Assembly: GCA_000702025.1 (NCBI GenBank)
Contig: JNKJ01000020.1
Location: forward strand, 62,001 to 126,000
Reading direction: 5' to 3'
DNA length: 64,000 nucleotides
Origin: Blautia schinkii DSM 10518
Lineage (GTDB): Bacteria; Bacillota; Clostridia; Lachnospirales; Lachnospiraceae
Shown here: piece after piece, positions 45,583-55,358 of the stretch
Layout: each line of letters begins with the position of its first letter
Position numbering within the stretch: the first letter of the stretch is position 1
Translations under genes and position numbers: made by a program
The notes under the pieces: generated by a model
What the model was told of the DNA's origin: nothing
What the model saw: the letters and a program-made list of their open reading frames with translations, nothing else
The model's database searches: none

Positions 45583-45665
45583 TCGCTCCCGTCGTTAAGC
45601 TGTCATAAGAAATCCTTGCCGCCCCTGCCCCCAAGCGGGGGCGGCTGAAAGGAGGTTGACACCGT

Positions 45666-46535
45666 ATGGATTTCTTACTCGATGCCCTTACTGACTGGCT
45701 CAAGGAAATGTTGGTAGGCGGCATTATGAGCAACTTATCGGGGATGTTCGATAGCGTGAACCAGCAGGTCGCAGACATTGCGACACAGGTGGGCCAGACC
45801 CCGCAGGGTTGGAACGGGAGTATTTTCAGCATGATCCAAAATCTCTCCAACTCCATCATGGTGCCGATTGCTGGCGTGATCCTGGCTATCGTGATGACGC
45901 TGGAGCTGATTCAGATGATTACCGACAAGAACAACCTGCATGATGTGGACACCTGGATGATCTTCAAGTGGGTGTTCAAATCTGCCGCTGCCATCCTCAT
46001 CGTCTCAAACACCTGGAACATCGTGATGGGCGTGTTTGACGCAGCTCAAAGTGTGGTGGCGCAGGCGGCGGGCATCATCGGTTCCGACGCTTCCATCGAC
46101 ATCTCCTCTGTCATGACCGATATGGAGTCCCGGCTGATGGATATGGACCTGGGGCCGCTGTTCGGCCTGTGGTTCCAGTCGCTCTTTATCGGCATTACCA
46201 TGTGGGCGCTTTACATTTGTATCTTTATCGTGATCTATGGCCGTATGATTGAGATTTACCTTGTGACTTCGGTGGCCCCCATCCCTATGGCCACCATGAT
46301 GGGCAAGGAATGGGGCGGCATGGGCCAGAACTATCTGCGCTCGTTGATTGCTCTGGGCTTCCAGGCATTTCTCATCATCGTCTGTGTGGCAATCTATGCC
46401 GTGCTGGTACAAAACATTGCCACCGAATCGGATGTCATCATGGCCATCTGGAGCTGTGTGGGTTATACGGTCCTGTTGTGTTTCACCTTGTTCAAAACCG
46501 GGAGCCTCGCAAAATCTGTGTTCAACGCACACTAA
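45666..46535 (+). CDS. TrbL/VirB6-like conjugal transfer membrane protein
   Basis: A 289-residue polytopic membrane protein with about six hydrophobic segments. The signature MDFLLDALTDWLKEMLVGGIMSNL and the conserved VTSVAPIPMATMMGKEWGGMGQNYLRSLIALGFQ loop are typical. It forms the inner-membrane core of the ICE type IV secretion channel. The start follows AAAGGAGGTTGAC. It was originally next to maff2. Confidence 0.88.
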   Translation: MDFLLDALTDWLKEMLVGGIMSNLSGMFDSVNQQVADIATQVGQTPQGWNGSIFSMIQNLSNSIMVPIAGVILAIVMTLELIQMITDKNNLHDVDTWMIFKWVFKSAAAILIVSNTWNIVMGVFDAAQSVVAQAAGIIGSDASIDISSVMTDMESRLMDMDLGPLFGLWFQSLFIGITMWALYICIFIVIYGRMIEIYLVTSVAPIPMATMMGKEWGGMGQNYLRSLIALGFQAFLIIVCVAIYAVLVQNIATESDVIMAIWSCVGYTVLLCFTLFKTGSLAKSVFNAH

Positions 46536-46546
46536 GGAGGATCTGT

Positions 46547-47083
46547 ATGGGGAAATATCAAATTATTTACGCAGATCCTCCCTGGAGCTACCGCAGCGGC
46601 AAGGTGAACGGGGCGGCGCAAAATCATTACCCAACTATGTCGGATGAACAGCTGTACCAACTTCCGGTATCTACGCTGGCAGCCGATACCTGTGTTTTGT
46701 TCCTGTGGTGTACCTTTCCCAAACTGCCCGAAGCGTTGAAACTCATTAAAGCGTGGGGATTCACCTTCAAAACCGTTGCTTTTGTCTGGCTCAAGCAGAA
46801 TAAATCTGGCAACGGATTCTTCTTGGGCCTCGGCTGGTGGACAAGAAGCAACGCTGAGATTTGTCTGCTGGCCGTGAAAGGAAAACCCCAGAGAAAAAGC
46901 GCCAGTGTCCGGCAGCTGATTTTTGCACCTATTGAGCAACATAGCAAGAAACCTGACATTGTTAGGGATCGTATTTTGGAACTCATGGGCAATTTGCCGC
47001 GCATTGAGCTGTTTGCCCGTCAAACCGCACCCGGATGGGATGTGTGGGGCAACGAAGTAGACGGCTCGATTTCATTTCCATAA
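46547..47083 (+). CDS. MT-A70 family N6-adenine DNA methyltransferase
   Basis: A 178-residue methyltransferase with the catalytic DPPW motif at residues 10-13 (IIYADPPWSYRSG) and the C-terminal IELFARQTAPGWDVWGNEV. It is a compact MT-A70-type enzyme that probably methylates adenine in DNA. The start follows AAGGAGG. Lying between trbL and prgI with no nuclease beside it, it may protect transferred DNA from restriction or mark element DNA; this role is inferred. Confidence 0.88.
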   Translation: MGKYQIIYADPPWSYRSGKVNGAAQNHYPTMSDEQLYQLPVSTLAADTCVLFLWCTFPKLPEALKLIKAWGFTFKTVAFVWLKQNKSGNGFFLGLGWWTRSNAEICLLAVKGKPQRKSASVRQLIFAPIEQHSKKPDIVRDRILELMGNLPRIELFARQTAPGWDVWGNEVDGSISFP

Positions 47084-47100
47084 AGAAGGAGGTAATCCCA

Positions 47101-47523
47101 TTGGCTTATGTACCCGTACCCAAGGATCTTACGAAAGTCAAAACCAAGGTCGCGTTCAACTTAACCAAGAGGCAGTTGGTCTGCTTCGGCGGCGGTGCGC
47201 TCATCGGCGTACCGCTTTTCTTCCTGCTCCGGGGGCCTGCGGGAAACAGCGTGGCGGCCATGTGTATGATGCTTGTCATGCTGCCCTTCTTCATGCTGGC
47301 GATGTATGAAAAGCACGGCCAGCCTCTGGAAAAGATCGTGGGCAACATCATCAAGGTGGCCGTGATCCGTCCCAAGGAGCGCCCGTATAAGACCAACAAT
47401 TTCTATGCCGCTTTGGAGCGGCAGGAAAAACTCGACAAGGAGGTGTATGACATTGTTCACGGCAATCAAAAGCTGGCTGCACCGGCTGTTCGGAAAAAAC
47501 GAAAAGACCGCGCAGCCGGTTAA
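47101..47523 (+). CDS. PrgI family conjugation protein
   Basis: A 140-residue protein starting MAYVPVPKDLTKVKTKVAFN, with two close hydrophobic segments (residues about 28-70) and a basic cytoplasmic tail. PrgI (VirB3-like) sits in the membrane next to VirB4. Start TTG at 47101 follows AGGAGG. It overlaps the virB4 gene by 77 nt, so the two are translationally linked. Confidence 0.88.
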   Translation: MAYVPVPKDLTKVKTKVAFNLTKRQLVCFGGGALIGVPLFFLLRGPAGNSVAAMCMMLVMLPFFMLAMYEKHGQPLEKIVGNIIKVAVIRPKERPYKTNNFYAALERQEKLDKEVYDIVHGNQKLAAPAVRKKRKDRAAG

Positions 47524-49915
47524 TCAGAAAAAGATGAAAAGGCTGTCCCGTGCCGACAGAAAGCAGATCGAGGCCGCCATCGCCCGTGCCAACCGCACGG
47601 ACCGAAAAGAGAAGTCGGCTCAGGACAGCATCCCCTATGAACGGATGTGGCCGGATGGTATCTGCCGCGTGGCAGACGGCCACTACACAAAGACCATCCA
47701 GTTCCAGGACATCAACTATCAGCTCTCGCAGAACGAGGACAAGACAGCAATCTTCGAGGGTTGGTGTGACTTCCTCAACTACTTCGACAGCTCCATTCAG
47801 TTTCAGATGTCCTTTTTGAACCTCGCAGCCTCCGAGGAAACCTTTGCCCACGCCATCAACATTCCTCTCCAGGGGGATGATTTTGACAGTATCCGGGTGG
47901 AGTACATGACCATGCTGCAAAACCAGCTGGCAAAAGGTAACAATGGCCTTATCAAGACCAAGTATCTCACCTTCGGTATCGACGCGGACAGCCTCAAGGC
48001 CGCCAAGCCTCGCCTGGAGCGCATTGAGACCGACATCCTGAACAACTTCAAGCGCCTGGGTGTGGCCGCTGAGACCCTGGACGGCAAGGCGCGGCTGGCA
48101 CAGCTCCACGGTATCTTCCACATGGATGAACAGGTGCCGTTTCGCTTTGAATGGGATTGGCTGGCTCCGTCCGGTCTGTCCACCAAGGACTTCATCGCAC
48201 CGTCCGGCTTCGAGTTCCGCACCGGCAAGCAGTTCCGTATGGGCAAGAAATACGGGGCTGTTTCTTTTTTGCAGATTCTCGCGCCGGAGCTGAATGACCG
48301 AATGCTGGCGGATTTTCTGGACATGGAATCCAGCCTGATCGTCAGCCTGCATATCCAGTCCGTGGACCAGATCAAGGCCATCAAAACGGTCAAGCGGAAA
48401 ATCACCGACCTGGACCGCAGCAAGATTGAGGAACAGAAAAAGGCTGTCCGGGCCGGGTATGACATGGACATCATTCCCTCCGACCTTGCCACCTACGGTG
48501 CCGAGGCCAAGAAGCTCTTGCAGGACTTGCAGAGCCGGAACGAGCGAATGTTCCTTGTCACCTTTCTGGTGCTGAACACGGCGGACAATCCCCGGCAGCT
48601 GGACAACAATGTATTCCAGGCCAGCTCTATCGCACAGAAGTACAACTGCCAGCTGACAAGGCTTGACTTCCAGCAGGAAGAAGGGCTAATGTCCGCGCTG
48701 CCCCTGGGCCTCAATCAGATCGAGATTCAGCGAGGGCTGACCACCAGTTCCACGGCTATCTTTGTTCCGTTCACTACCCAGGAGCTGTTCCAGAACGGCA
48801 AAGAGGCGCTGTACTACGGGATCAACGCCCTGTCCAACAACCTCATCATGGTGGACCGCAAGCTGCTGAAAAATCCCAACGGACTGATTCTTGGTACGCC
48901 GGGTTCCGGCAAGTCCTTCAGCGCCAAGCGCGAGATCGCCAACTGTTTCCTGCTCACCAATGATGACATCATCATCTGTGACCCGGAGGCCGAGTACGCG
49001 CCCTTGGTGGAGCGCCTGCATGGGCAGGTCATTAAGATTTCGCCCACCTCTACCAACTACATCAACCCGATGGACCTGAACCTGGACTATTCGGACGATG
49101 AAAGTCCGTTGTCCCTCAAGTCTGACTTCATCCTGTCCCTGTGTGAGTTGATCGTGGGCGGCAAGGAGGGCTTGCAGCCGGTACAGAAAACCATCATTGA
49201 CCGCTGTGTGCGGCTGGTTTATCAGACCTATCTCAATGACCCCCGCCCGGAGAATATGCCCATCTTGGAGGACCTTTACAACCTACTGCGGACGCAGGAG
49301 GAAAAAGAGGCACAGTACATTGCCACGGCGCTGGAAATCTATGTAACCGGCTCCCTCAATGTGTTCAACCACCAGAGTAATGTGGACATCAACAACCGCA
49401 TTGTCTGCTATGACATCAAGGAGCTGGGCAAGCAGCTGAAAAAGATCGGTATGCTGGTGGTCCAGGACCAGGTGTGGAACCGCGTCACCATCAACCGTGC
49501 CGCCCACAAGTCCACCCGTTACTACATCGACGAGATGCATCTGCTGCTGAAAGAAGAACAGACCGCCGCCTACACGGTGGAGATTTGGAAGCGATTCAGA
49601 AAGTGGGGCGGCATCCCCACCGGCATCACGCAGAATGTCAAGGACCTGCTTTCTTCCCGCGAGGTGGAGAACATCTTTGAGAACTCCGACTTCGTGTATA
49701 TGCTCAACCAGGCGGGTGGAGACCGGCAGATTCTCGCCAAGCAGCTGGGCATTTCCCCGCACCAGCTTTCCTATGTGACCCACTCCAGCGAGGGCGAGGG
49801 CCTGCTGTTCTATGGCTCCACGATCTTGCCTTTCGTGGATCACTTCCCGAAGAATACCGAGCTGTACCGCATTATGACCACCAAACCCCAGGAACTGAAA
49901 AAGGAGGATGAATGA
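47447..49915 (+). CDS. VirB4-family secretion ATPase
   Basis: An 822-residue ATPase of the type IV channel. Walker A is GTPGSGKSFSAKRE (about residue 485) and Walker B is in RYYIDEMHLLLKEEQ, followed by GGIPTGITQNVKDLL. I chose ATG 47447 since AAGGAGGT lies right before it inside prgI; an upstream in-frame ATG at 47405 has no ribosome site. It energises channel assembly and DNA passage. Confidence 0.92.
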   Translation: MTLFTAIKSWLHRLFGKNEKTAQPVNQKKMKRLSRADRKQIEAAIARANRTDRKEKSAQDSIPYERMWPDGICRVADGHYTKTIQFQDINYQLSQNEDKTAIFEGWCDFLNYFDSSIQFQMSFLNLAASEETFAHAINIPLQGDDFDSIRVEYMTMLQNQLAKGNNGLIKTKYLTFGIDADSLKAAKPRLERIETDILNNFKRLGVAAETLDGKARLAQLHGIFHMDEQVPFRFEWDWLAPSGLSTKDFIAPSGFEFRTGKQFRMGKKYGAVSFLQILAPELNDRMLADFLDMESSLIVSLHIQSVDQIKAIKTVKRKITDLDRSKIEEQKKAVRAGYDMDIIPSDLATYGAEAKKLLQDLQSRNERMFLVTFLVLNTADNPRQLDNNVFQASSIAQKYNCQLTRLDFQQEEGLMSALPLGLNQIEIQRGLTTSSTAIFVPFTTQELFQNGKEALYYGINALSNNLIMVDRKLLKNPNGLILGTPGSGKSFSAKREIANCFLLTNDDIIICDPEAEYAPLVERLHGQVIKISPTSTNYINPMDLNLDYSDDESPLSLKSDFILSLCELIVGGKEGLQPVQKTIIDRCVRLVYQTYLNDPRPENMPILEDLYNLLRTQEEKEAQYIATALEIYVTGSLNVFNHQSNVDINNRIVCYDIKELGKQLKKIGMLVVQDQVWNRVTINRAAHKSTRYYIDEMHLLLKEEQTAAYTVEIWKRFRKWGGIPTGITQNVKDLLSSREVENIFENSDFVYMLNQAGGDRQILAKQLGISPHQLSYVTHSSEGEGLLFYGSTILPFVDHFPKNTELYRIMTTKPQELKKEDE

Positions 49916-50286
49916 CCATGAAACCCAATACTGAACTGAACACCATGATGTTTTTTGACGATGCCCTGGAGAGTGAGCGCACCTGTCTGCTCACCGAGCT
50001 GGCCGATGCCGTCAGCGAGACCCGCACGGCGGCGGATCAGGCGGCGGAGCTGAACGAGGATGGCGAGGCGGGTCTGCTGCGCCTGACGGAAATCTGGTGC
50101 GCCATGAACGGTGTTCCCGCCATCGTCATCTTCGAGGGCAGCCAGTCTGAGCTGCTGGCCAATGTGGTGGCGCAGATCTACGCCCATCTGCTTCAGCACC
50201 CCTTCCATGACCCTGTGGGGCTGGCCGTCTGTGTGGAGCTGCGCTACATGACGGACGCCCTCATGCTGGGGGAATGGTTTGAATAA
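49912..50286 (+). CDS. Conserved small ICE protein
   Basis: A 124-residue acidic protein, MTMKPNTELNTMMFFDDALE onward. It overlaps virB4 by 4 nt and the CHAP hydrolase gene by 8 nt, so it is embedded in the transfer operon. There is no signal peptide or membrane segment. The family is not recognised; a cytoplasmic accessory role in transfer is only inferred from position. Confidence 0.7.
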   Translation: MTMKPNTELNTMMFFDDALESERTCLLTELADAVSETRTAADQAAELNEDGEAGLLRLTEIWCAMNGVPAIVIFEGSQSELLANVVAQIYAHLLQHPFHDPVGLAVCVELRYMTDALMLGEWFE

Positions 50287-52012
50287 GGAACCGCGCCTGC
50301 GCTTTACAGACGAGGAACGGGCTGACCCGGCGCTGGAGAAGCCCATTCGCAAGGCGGACAAGGCCGCCGCCAAAGCGGATAAGGCGCAGGCTAAAATTCC
50401 CAAAAAGCAGGTCCGGCAAAAGACGGTGGACCCGGAGACCGGTAAAGTGACCACCAAACTGGTGCTGGAGGACAAGAAGAAGCCGCCCTCCAAGCTGTCC
50501 CATGCGGTGCGGGATACCCCCGCCAATGCCGCCCTGGGGAAAGTTCACAAGGAAATCCGGGAGACCGAACAGGACAATGTGGGCGTGGAAAGCGCCCACA
50601 AGTCCGAGGAGGCTGCTGAGACCGGCGCACGGTTGGTTCGGGAGGGCTACCGCAGCCACAAGTTGAAGCCCTACCGCAAGGCAGCCCAGGCCGAGCAGAA
50701 GCTGGAGAAGGCCAATGTGAACGCCCTGTATCAGAAGTCCCTGCGGGAAAATCCTCAGTTTGCCAGCAACCCCATTTCCCGCTGGCAGCAGAAACAGGCC
50801 ATTAAAAAGGAATACGCTGCCGCCAAGCGCGCCGGTCAAACTGCCGGGAATACCGCAAGCGCAGCCCAAAAGACCGGCAAGGCCGCCAAGACGGTCAAGG
50901 AAAAGGCACAGGAGGCCGGGGCATTCGTCATGCGCCACAAAAAGGGCTTTCTGATTGCGGGCGCGATCTTCCTGCTGGTCTGTATGCTGCTCAACACCAT
51001 GTCCTCCTGCTCCATGATGGCGCAGAGCATCGGTTCTGTGGTGTCCGGCACCACCTATCCGTCGGACGACCCGGAGCTGGTGGCGGTGGAGGCGGACTAC
51101 GCTGCCAAGGAAGCGGCGCTGCAAGCCGAGATCGACAACATCGAAAGCAGCCATCCGGGGTATGACGAGTACCGCTACGACCTCGACATGATCGGGCATG
51201 ACCCCCATGAGCTGGCGGCCTACCTGTCCGCTGTCTTGCAGGGCTACACCCGGCAGAGCGCCCAGGCAGAGCTGGAGCGTGTATTTGATGCCCAGTATCA
51301 GCTGACGCTCACCGAGGAAGTTGAAGTACGCTATCGGACGGAAACCCGGACTGACAGCGAGGGCAATAGCTACACCGTTCAGGTTCCTTACAACTACTAC
51401 ATTCTGAATGTGAAGCTCACCAGCAAGCCCATTTCGTCTGTTGCCTCGGAGCTGTTGACCCCGGAACAACTGGAGATGTACCAGGTGTACCGGCAGACGC
51501 TGGGCAACAAGCCGCTGATTTTCGGCGGTGGTTCCTCCGACACCAGCGATTCCGAGAGTTTAGCTGGTGTTGAGTTCGTCAACGGCACCCGCCCCGGCAA
51601 TCAGGCCGTGGTGGATATAGCCAAAAGCCAGGTGGGCAATGTGGGCGGTCAGCCCTACTGGAGCTGGTACGGCTTTAACAGTCGCGTGGAGTGGTGCGCC
51701 TGCTTTGTATCCTGGTGCTACGGCCAGATGGGGCTGTCCGAGCCGCGCTTTGCCGCCTGCCAGTCCCAGGGCATCCCGTGGTTCCAGTCTCACGGACAAT
51801 GGGGCGGGCGTGATTACGCCAATATTGCCCCCGGCGACGCCATCTTCTTCGATTGGGACCTGGATGGCAGCGCCGACCATGTGGGCCTTGTGGTCGGCAC
51901 GGACGGCAGCCGGGTCTACACCGTGGAGGGCAATTCCGGCGACGCCTGCAAGATCAAGAGTTATTCCCTGACCTACGAGTGCATCAAGGGTTACGGCCTG
52001 ATGAACTGGTAA
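50279..52012 (+). CDS. CHAP-domain peptidoglycan hydrolase of the transfer apparatus
   Basis: A 577-residue protein. A long basic cytoplasmic N-terminus (about residues 1-220) precedes one membrane segment (GFLIAGAIFLLVCMLLNTM), a helical stalk and a C-terminal CHAP amidase/endopeptidase domain (about residues 440-577), with Cys in EWCACFVSWCYG and His in ADHVGLVVGTDG. It would open the cell wall for the conjugation channel. Start is TTG at 50279, inside the previous gene. Confidence 0.9.
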   Translation: MNKEPRLRFTDEERADPALEKPIRKADKAAAKADKAQAKIPKKQVRQKTVDPETGKVTTKLVLEDKKKPPSKLSHAVRDTPANAALGKVHKEIRETEQDNVGVESAHKSEEAAETGARLVREGYRSHKLKPYRKAAQAEQKLEKANVNALYQKSLRENPQFASNPISRWQQKQAIKKEYAAAKRAGQTAGNTASAAQKTGKAAKTVKEKAQEAGAFVMRHKKGFLIAGAIFLLVCMLLNTMSSCSMMAQSIGSVVSGTTYPSDDPELVAVEADYAAKEAALQAEIDNIESSHPGYDEYRYDLDMIGHDPHELAAYLSAVLQGYTRQSAQAELERVFDAQYQLTLTEEVEVRYRTETRTDSEGNSYTVQVPYNYYILNVKLTSKPISSVASELLTPEQLEMYQVYRQTLGNKPLIFGGGSSDTSDSESLAGVEFVNGTRPGNQAVVDIAKSQVGNVGGQPYWSWYGFNSRVEWCACFVSWCYGQMGLSEPRFAACQSQGIPWFQSHGQWGGRDYANIAPGDAIFFDWDLDGSADHVGLVVGTDGSRVYTVEGNSGDACKIKSYSLTYECIKGYGLMNW

Positions 52013-52042
52013 GGCCGATTTATGAGAAAAGGAGTGATTGAA

Positions 52043-52300
52043 ATGGCTAAGAACAAAATCCAGCGCATTGACCAGGAGATTGCCAAGGTCCGCGAGAAGA
52101 TCGCGGAGTACCAGGATAAGCTGAAAGCCCTGGAGGCGCAGAAAACCGAGGCGGAGAACCTGAAGATCGTCCAGATGGTGCGCGCTCTGCGGCTGACCCC
52201 GGAGCAGCTGAACGCCATGCTCTCCGGCGGTACGGTCCCTGGCATGGCCGCTGCCTCCGCCAACTACAACGAACAGGAGGACACCGACCATGAAGAATAA
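52043..52300 (+). CDS. DUF4315 family protein
   Basis: An 85-residue protein. Almost all of residues 3-45 is a coiled coil (NKIQRIDQEIAKVREKIAEY then KLKALEAQKTEAENL), followed by LRLTPEQLNAMLSGG, the DUF4315 pattern. ATG 52043 follows GGAGTGA. It overlaps the DUF4366 gene by 11 nt. Function unknown; the pair is conserved in Tn1549-like ICEs. Confidence 0.85.
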   Translation: MAKNKIQRIDQEIAKVREKIAEYQDKLKALEAQKTEAENLKIVQMVRALRLTPEQLNAMLSGGTVPGMAAASANYNEQEDTDHEE

Positions 52301-53063
52301 GAGAATTTTCAAAACCCTTTCGGCTCTCTGCGCCGCCCTGGTGCTGATGATGGGCCTTTCCGTGACCGCCTTTGCCCAGGGGACGGACCAGCCCCCGGCG
52401 GAGGACGCCACAAACGACGCCAATGTGGTGGTGGAGGAAACCGAGGACAGTCCGGCTCTGACCCCGGATGGCAACGCCGCCCTGGTGGATGATTTCGGCG
52501 GCAACAAGCAGCTCATCACCGTCACCACCAAGGCGGGCAACTATTTCTACATCCTCATTGACCGGGCCAACGAGGACAAGGAAACCGCCGTCCACTTCTT
52601 GAACCAGGTGGACGAGGCGGACCTGATGGCGCTGATGGAGGACGGTCAGACCACCCAGGAGCAGCCCGCCACCTGTACCTGTACGGAGAAATGTGTAGCC
52701 GGTGCGGTCAATACCGCCTGCCCGGTGTGTGCCACCAATATGAGCAGCTGCACGGGCAAGGAGCCGGAACCGGAGACCCCGGAAGAAACCCCGGAGCTGG
52801 AAGAACCGGCGCAGAAACCCGCAGGACTGAATCCGGCCATTCTTTTGGCGGTGCTGGCTCTGATGGGTGGCGGCGGTGCTTTTGCCTACTTTAAGCTGGT
52901 GAAAAACAAACCCAAGACCAAGGGAAACGACAATTTGGACGATTATGACTACGGCGAGGATGATACCGACCAGGAGGACGAGGACTCCTGGGAGACCGAG
53001 GAATCTGACGAGCTGGACGCTGACGGGGGCGGCGACGAGGAAAGCGAGGACAAGACGGTTTGA
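52290..53063 (+). CDS. DUF4366 family exported protein
   Basis: A 257-residue protein. A signal peptide (KTLSALCAALVLMMGLSVTAFA) is followed by an extracellular domain (LITVTTKAGNYFYILIDRAN), a cysteine-rich stretch (CTCTEKCVAGAVNTACPVC), a proline-rich stalk, a C-terminal membrane segment (PAILLAVLALMGGGGAFAYF) and a very acidic tail. It would sit on the cell surface near the channel. Function unknown. Confidence 0.85.
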   Translation: MKNKRIFKTLSALCAALVLMMGLSVTAFAQGTDQPPAEDATNDANVVVEETEDSPALTPDGNAALVDDFGGNKQLITVTTKAGNYFYILIDRANEDKETAVHFLNQVDEADLMALMEDGQTTQEQPATCTCTEKCVAGAVNTACPVCATNMSSCTGKEPEPETPEETPELEEPAQKPAGLNPAILLAVLALMGGGGAFAYFKLVKNKPKTKGNDNLDDYDYGEDDTDQEDEDSWETEESDELDADGGGDEESEDKTV

Positions 53064-53278
53064 CCCGCTTCACCGACAGCCCCTATGAACGCATGATGAC
53101 ACGCAGGCCGGAGGGCGGGAAGGAAACTTCCCGTCCTCCTTCTTTATCTCCCGGCCACCCCTGTTATGGCTGCGGAAATTACCGTGACGGTCAGCCCTGC
53201 GTGGGATTCTGCCACCGGCAGCTGACCGCATGGCTGCGGGAAAGGAGGAAGAAAAACAATGAAGCTGGTGATCGCTGA
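53060..53278 (+). CDS. Small Cys-containing ICE protein
   Basis: A 72-residue protein with a CYGCGNYRDGQPCVGFCHRQL cluster that may bind zinc. Start TTG at 53060 overlaps the previous stop by 4 nt, and its end overlaps topB by 20 nt. The function is unknown. Confidence 0.6.
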   Translation: MTRFTDSPYERMMTRRPEGGKETSRPPSLSPGHPCYGCGNYRDGQPCVGFCHRQLTAWLRERRKKNNEAGDR

Positions 53279-55358
53279 GAAACCGTCCGTTGCCCAAAGT
53301 CTGGCCGCCGTGATCGGGGCCACCGCCCGCAAGGACGGCTATCTGGAGGGCAGCGGCTGGCGAGTGAGCTGGTGTGTGGGCCATCTGGCTGGTCTGGCCG
53401 ACGCCGACGCTTATAACCCGGACTACGCCAAGTGGCGCTATGACGATCTGCCCATTCTGCCGGAACCCTGGCAGATGGTGGTGAGCAAGGACAAGAAGAA
53501 ACAGTTTGATGTGCTGAAACAGCTGATGAACGCCCCGGATGTGACCGAGGTGGTGAACGCCTGCGATGCCGGACGCGAGGGGGAGCTGATCTTCCGCGCC
53601 GTCTACGAGCTGGCGGGCTGCCAGAAGCCCATGAAGCGGCTCTGGATTTCCTCGATGGAGGATTCCGCCATCCGGGAGGGCTTTGCGAACCTGCGCCCCG
53701 GCGCGGACTATGACGGCCTGCGGGATGCGGCACTCTGCCGCGCCAAGGCGGATTGGCTGGTGGGTATCAATGCCACCCGGCTGTTTTCCGTGCTGTACCA
53801 CCGGACCCTCAACATCGGGCGCGTCATGTCCCCAACACTGGCCCTCATTGTCCAGCGGGAGGCCGAGATCGACACCTTTAAGCCGGTGCCGTTTTACACG
53901 GTGACGCTGGAGCTGCCCGGTTTCTCTGTTTCAGGGGAACGCATGGCGGACAAGGTCGCCGCCCAGCAGCTGAAAACGGCCTGCCAGGGTGCGGCTGCTA
54001 CGGTGAAAAAGGTGGAGCGCAAGGACAAATCCGAGAAGCCGCCCGCCCTCTATGACCTGACCACCCTCCAGCGGGACGCCAACCGGTTGCTGGGGTTCAC
54101 AGCCCAGCAAACCCTGGAATATTTGCAGAACCTCTATGAAAAGAAGCTCTGTACCTACCCCCGGACGGACAGCCGTTACCTGACTTCGGATATGGCAGCG
54201 AGTCTGCCGGAGCTGGTACGGCTCACTGCTGGGGCGCTGCCCTTTGCCGCTGGTATGGAGCTTGCCTGCAATGCGGCCCAGGTCATCAACGACAAGAAAG
54301 TGACCGACCACCATGCGGTGATCCCTACACGCAACCTCCAGGGCGCGGACCTGACCGGCCTGCCGATGGGTGAAAAGGCGGTACTGGAGCTGGTAGCCCT
54401 GCGGCTGCTGTGCGCTGTGGCCCAGCCCTATACCTTTGCGGAAACCGCCGTTGTTGTCGAGTGCGCCGGAGCGGAGTTTACTGCCAAGGGCCGCACAGTG
54501 AAAAATCACGGCTGGCGGGCGCTGGACGCTGCCTATCGCGCAGAGCTGAAGAATGTGGAGCAGGACAAAGAAACCGAGGACAAGGCGTTGCCGGAGCTGT
54601 CTGAAGGTCAGACGCTGCCCCTTTCTGGTGCTGCCGTCAAGGAGGGCAAGACCACCCCGCCCAAGCACTTCACCGAAGATACGCTGCTTTCCGCGATGGA
54701 GACTGCCGGGAAGGACGATATGCCGGAGGATGCCGAGCGCAAGGGCCTGGGGACCCCGGCCACCCGCGCCGGGATTCTGGAAAAGCTGGTTTCCACCGGC
54801 TTTCTGGAGCGCAAAAAGAGCAAGAAAACCGTTCAGCTCATGCCCTCCCATGATGCGGTATCCCTTATCACCGTGTTGCCGGAGCAGCTGCAATCGCCCC
54901 TTCTGACTGCTGAGTGGGAGTACCGGCTGGGTGAAATCGAGCGTGGCGAGCTGGCCCCGGAGGATTTCATGGCTGGGATTAGTGCCATGCTCAAAGAGCT
55001 GGTGGGAACCTATCGGATGATTAAAGGCACCGAGTATCTGTTCACTCCGCCCCGCGAAGTGGTGGGCAAATGCCCCCGCTGCGGCGGCGATGTGGCGGAG
55101 CTGCAAAAAGGCTTCTTCTGCCAGAACGAGGGCTGTAAATTTGCCATTTGGAAAAACAACAAGTGGTGGGAGCTGAAGCACAAGCAACCTACCAAAGCCA
55201 TCGTAACGGCACTGCTCAAAGATGGCCGCGCTCATGTGAGGGGCCTGTACTCCGAGAAAACCGGCAAGACCTACGATGCCACCGTGGTGCTGGAGGACGA
55301 TGGGCAGTACGCCAATTTCAAGCTGGAGTTTGACCAGCAGAAAGGCGGCAAACGATGA
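53259..55358 (+). CDS. topB: DNA topoisomerase III
   Basis: A 699-residue type IA topoisomerase. The TOPRIM part has VIAEKPSVAQSLA at residues 4-16 and CDAGREGELIFR. The catalytic tyrosine is in LCTYPRTDSRYLTSDM. A C-terminal zinc segment CPRCGGDVAELQKGFFCQNEGC follows. It relaxes and decatenates DNA, here probably during ICE transfer or replication. The start follows AAAGGAGG. Confidence 0.93.
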   Translation: MKLVIAEKPSVAQSLAAVIGATARKDGYLEGSGWRVSWCVGHLAGLADADAYNPDYAKWRYDDLPILPEPWQMVVSKDKKKQFDVLKQLMNAPDVTEVVNACDAGREGELIFRAVYELAGCQKPMKRLWISSMEDSAIREGFANLRPGADYDGLRDAALCRAKADWLVGINATRLFSVLYHRTLNIGRVMSPTLALIVQREAEIDTFKPVPFYTVTLELPGFSVSGERMADKVAAQQLKTACQGAAATVKKVERKDKSEKPPALYDLTTLQRDANRLLGFTAQQTLEYLQNLYEKKLCTYPRTDSRYLTSDMAASLPELVRLTAGALPFAAGMELACNAAQVINDKKVTDHHAVIPTRNLQGADLTGLPMGEKAVLELVALRLLCAVAQPYTFAETAVVVECAGAEFTAKGRTVKNHGWRALDAAYRAELKNVEQDKETEDKALPELSEGQTLPLSGAAVKEGKTTPPKHFTEDTLLSAMETAGKDDMPEDAERKGLGTPATRAGILEKLVSTGFLERKKSKKTVQLMPSHDAVSLITVLPEQLQSPLLTAEWEYRLGEIERGELAPEDFMAGISAMLKELVGTYRMIKGTEYLFTPPREVVGKCPRCGGDVAELQKGFFCQNEGCKFAIWKNNKWWELKHKQPTKAIVTALLKDGRAHVRGLYSEKTGKTYDATVVLEDDGQYANFKLEFDQQKGGKR

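Noticed and set aside
50261..51469. 402-codon minus-strand frame
   Set aside because: It is antisense to the CHAP hydrolase gene; low-complexity Leu/Gly/Val-rich translation.
53931..55235. 434-codon minus-strand frame
   Set aside because: It is antisense to topB, whose catalytic motifs make the plus strand certain.
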